DNA of 40,846 bases from an uncultured Clostridia bacterium (GTDB taxonomy: Bacteria; Bacillota; Clostridia; Christensenellales; Aristaeellaceae): the NCBI GenBank assembly GCA_934643825.1, contig CAKUCW010000025.1:1-40846 (forward strand). The letters are read 5' to 3'. This document shows positions 40,398 to 40,846 of this stretch, piece by piece. Each line of letters starts with the position of its first letter. Position 1 is the stretch's first letter. Under the pieces are notes generated by a model. That model had not been told where the DNA came from and did no database searches. It saw only the letters and a program-made list of their open reading frames with translations. The translations under genes and the position numbers were made by a program.

Positions 40398-40426
40398 ATT
40401 GTAGCAAATTTTGCCTGTCTTGACAA
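40398..40426 (-). promoter_or_regulatory. Sigma-A promoter for aroD
   Basis: Minus strand TTGTCA (40421-40426), 17-nt spacer, TACAAT (40398-40403). Its -35 overlaps the -35 of the divergent tRNA-Leu promoter by five of six bases. Confidence 0.75.
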
Positions 40427-40448
40427 GAAAACGAGAAGCCGCTATAAT
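40420..40448 (+). promoter_or_regulatory. Sigma-A promoter for tRNA-Leu
   Basis: TTGACA (40420-40425), 17-nt spacer, TATAAT (40443-40448), exact consensus, 10 nt before the tRNA. Confidence 0.9.
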
Positions 40449-40457
40449 AATCATATT

Positions 40458-40541
40458 GCGGATATGGTGGAATGGCAGACACCGGGGACTTAAAATCCCC
40501 TGCTTCACGGCGTGCGGGTTCGACCCCCGCTATCCGCACCA
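40458..40541 (+). tRNA. tRNA-Leu (anticodon UAA)
   Basis: 84 nt with encoded CCA. Acceptor GCGGATA pairs with TATCCGC; the anticodon stem GGGGA/TCCCC encloses a loop with TAA at 40491-40493. There is a long variable arm typical of class II tRNAs and a T-arm GCGGG-TTCGACC-CCCGC. Reads UUA/UUG codons. Confidence 0.97.
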
Positions 40542-40549
40542 AACAAACG

Positions 40550-40597
40550 AAATCCGAACCCGATTTTCCAAATTGGAAATGGGTTCGGATTTTTTTC
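40550..40597 (+). terminator. Terminator of the tRNA-Leu transcript
   Basis: AAATCCGAACCC (40550-40561) pairs with GGGTTCGGATTT (40581-40592), with a further inner ATTTTCC/GGAAAT stem, followed by a T-run to 40597. Confidence 0.9.
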
Positions 40598-40846
40598 TTA
40601 TCTTTCAATCACAAAGGTATAACCCGCTAGACCTTGCAAGCAAGGTCAATGTGTAAGGGGCTGAGGTTCCTTAGAAGCCTTGCGAAATAATGATACAGCA
40701 AAACCGTTACATTCTTCATATAGGGATATTCTTTTATTGAGGGATATGATATACTGTGCTCAACAAATCGGAATTTGTCGTTTTATTAATTTACATATAT
40801 GCCTTTTACATAAAAAAGTGTTATTTTAGTTCCGCAACCGTTCGCA
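40598..40846. other. AT-rich end region without recognised genes
   Basis: About 250 nt, clearly more AT-rich than the rest. It holds an inverted repeat GACCTTGC-aa-GCAAGGTC (40630-40647) and no supported frame or RNA. It may be the upstream region of a gene beyond the window, or the edge of an inserted element next to the tRNA. Confidence 0.4.

Noticed and set aside
40458..40541. Confirmed integration (att) site at the tRNA 3' end
   Set aside because: No integrase and no duplicated tRNA 3' segment within the window; only the composition shift is seen.

Overview
The window looks like a moderately GC-rich low-GC-lineage Gram-positive genome, most likely an anaerobic gut Clostridium-class bacterium (Christensenellales/Oscillospirales-like is my best guess, not proven). 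Reasons: strong AGGAGG ribosome sites with occasional TTG/GTG starts, consensus sigma-A promoters with 17-nt spacers, an Ile T-box on ileS, a BspA-type leucine-rich protein, KtrAB potassium uptake, an L,D-transpeptidase and many small secreted proteins with Firmicutes signal peptides.

Layout, left to right. 0-3 kb: greA-lysS (minus) diverges from a GNAT acetyltransferase. 3-13.6 kb: a long minus-strand aromatic amino acid operon, aroF-tyrA-aroB-aroA-aroC-pheA-aroK, which runs on with no visible terminator into an MBOAT acyltransferase and its SGNH partner. Ahead of aroF is a consensus promoter, a 35-codon leader peptide with 3 Phe and 2 Tyr codons within codons 4-14, and an 11-bp terminator: a Phe/Tyr-responsive attenuator. 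The operon plus aroD at 39.6 kb gives every chorismate-pathway step except aroE, which is not here. 13.9-17 kb: ktrA/ktrB and a FUSC-type protein. 17.3-20.2 kb: a CHAP/L,D-transpeptidase cell-wall enzyme and a BspA-type protein. 20.3-26.9 kb: RluA-type pseudouridine synthase, an RlmI-like methyltransferase, then a T-box-controlled ileS operon carrying a GH4-like protein that lacks the family's metal ligands. 27-30 kb: an Ntn-type C-N hydrolase with a ~300-nt structured 5' leader, and two secreted proteins. 30.4-34.4 kb (plus): rarA, a small Cys-rich secreted protein, a cupin-HD-GYP phosphodiesterase overlapping dus. 34.3-39.5 kb (minus): lamin-tail protein, large HTH protein, NahK-like kinase and a decayed ABC sugar-transporter gene (binding protein fused to permease). 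39.6-40.6 kb: aroD and tRNA-Leu(UAA), divergent with overlapping -35 boxes.

The intergenic spaces hold at least nine copies or partial copies of a modular palindromic repeat family. Its hairpins sit in a fixed order, but arm sequences differ from copy to copy with both arms changing together. One copy supplies the last codons of aroC. The attenuator, the repeat family and the structured leader at 28.05-28.33 kb are the most interesting items.
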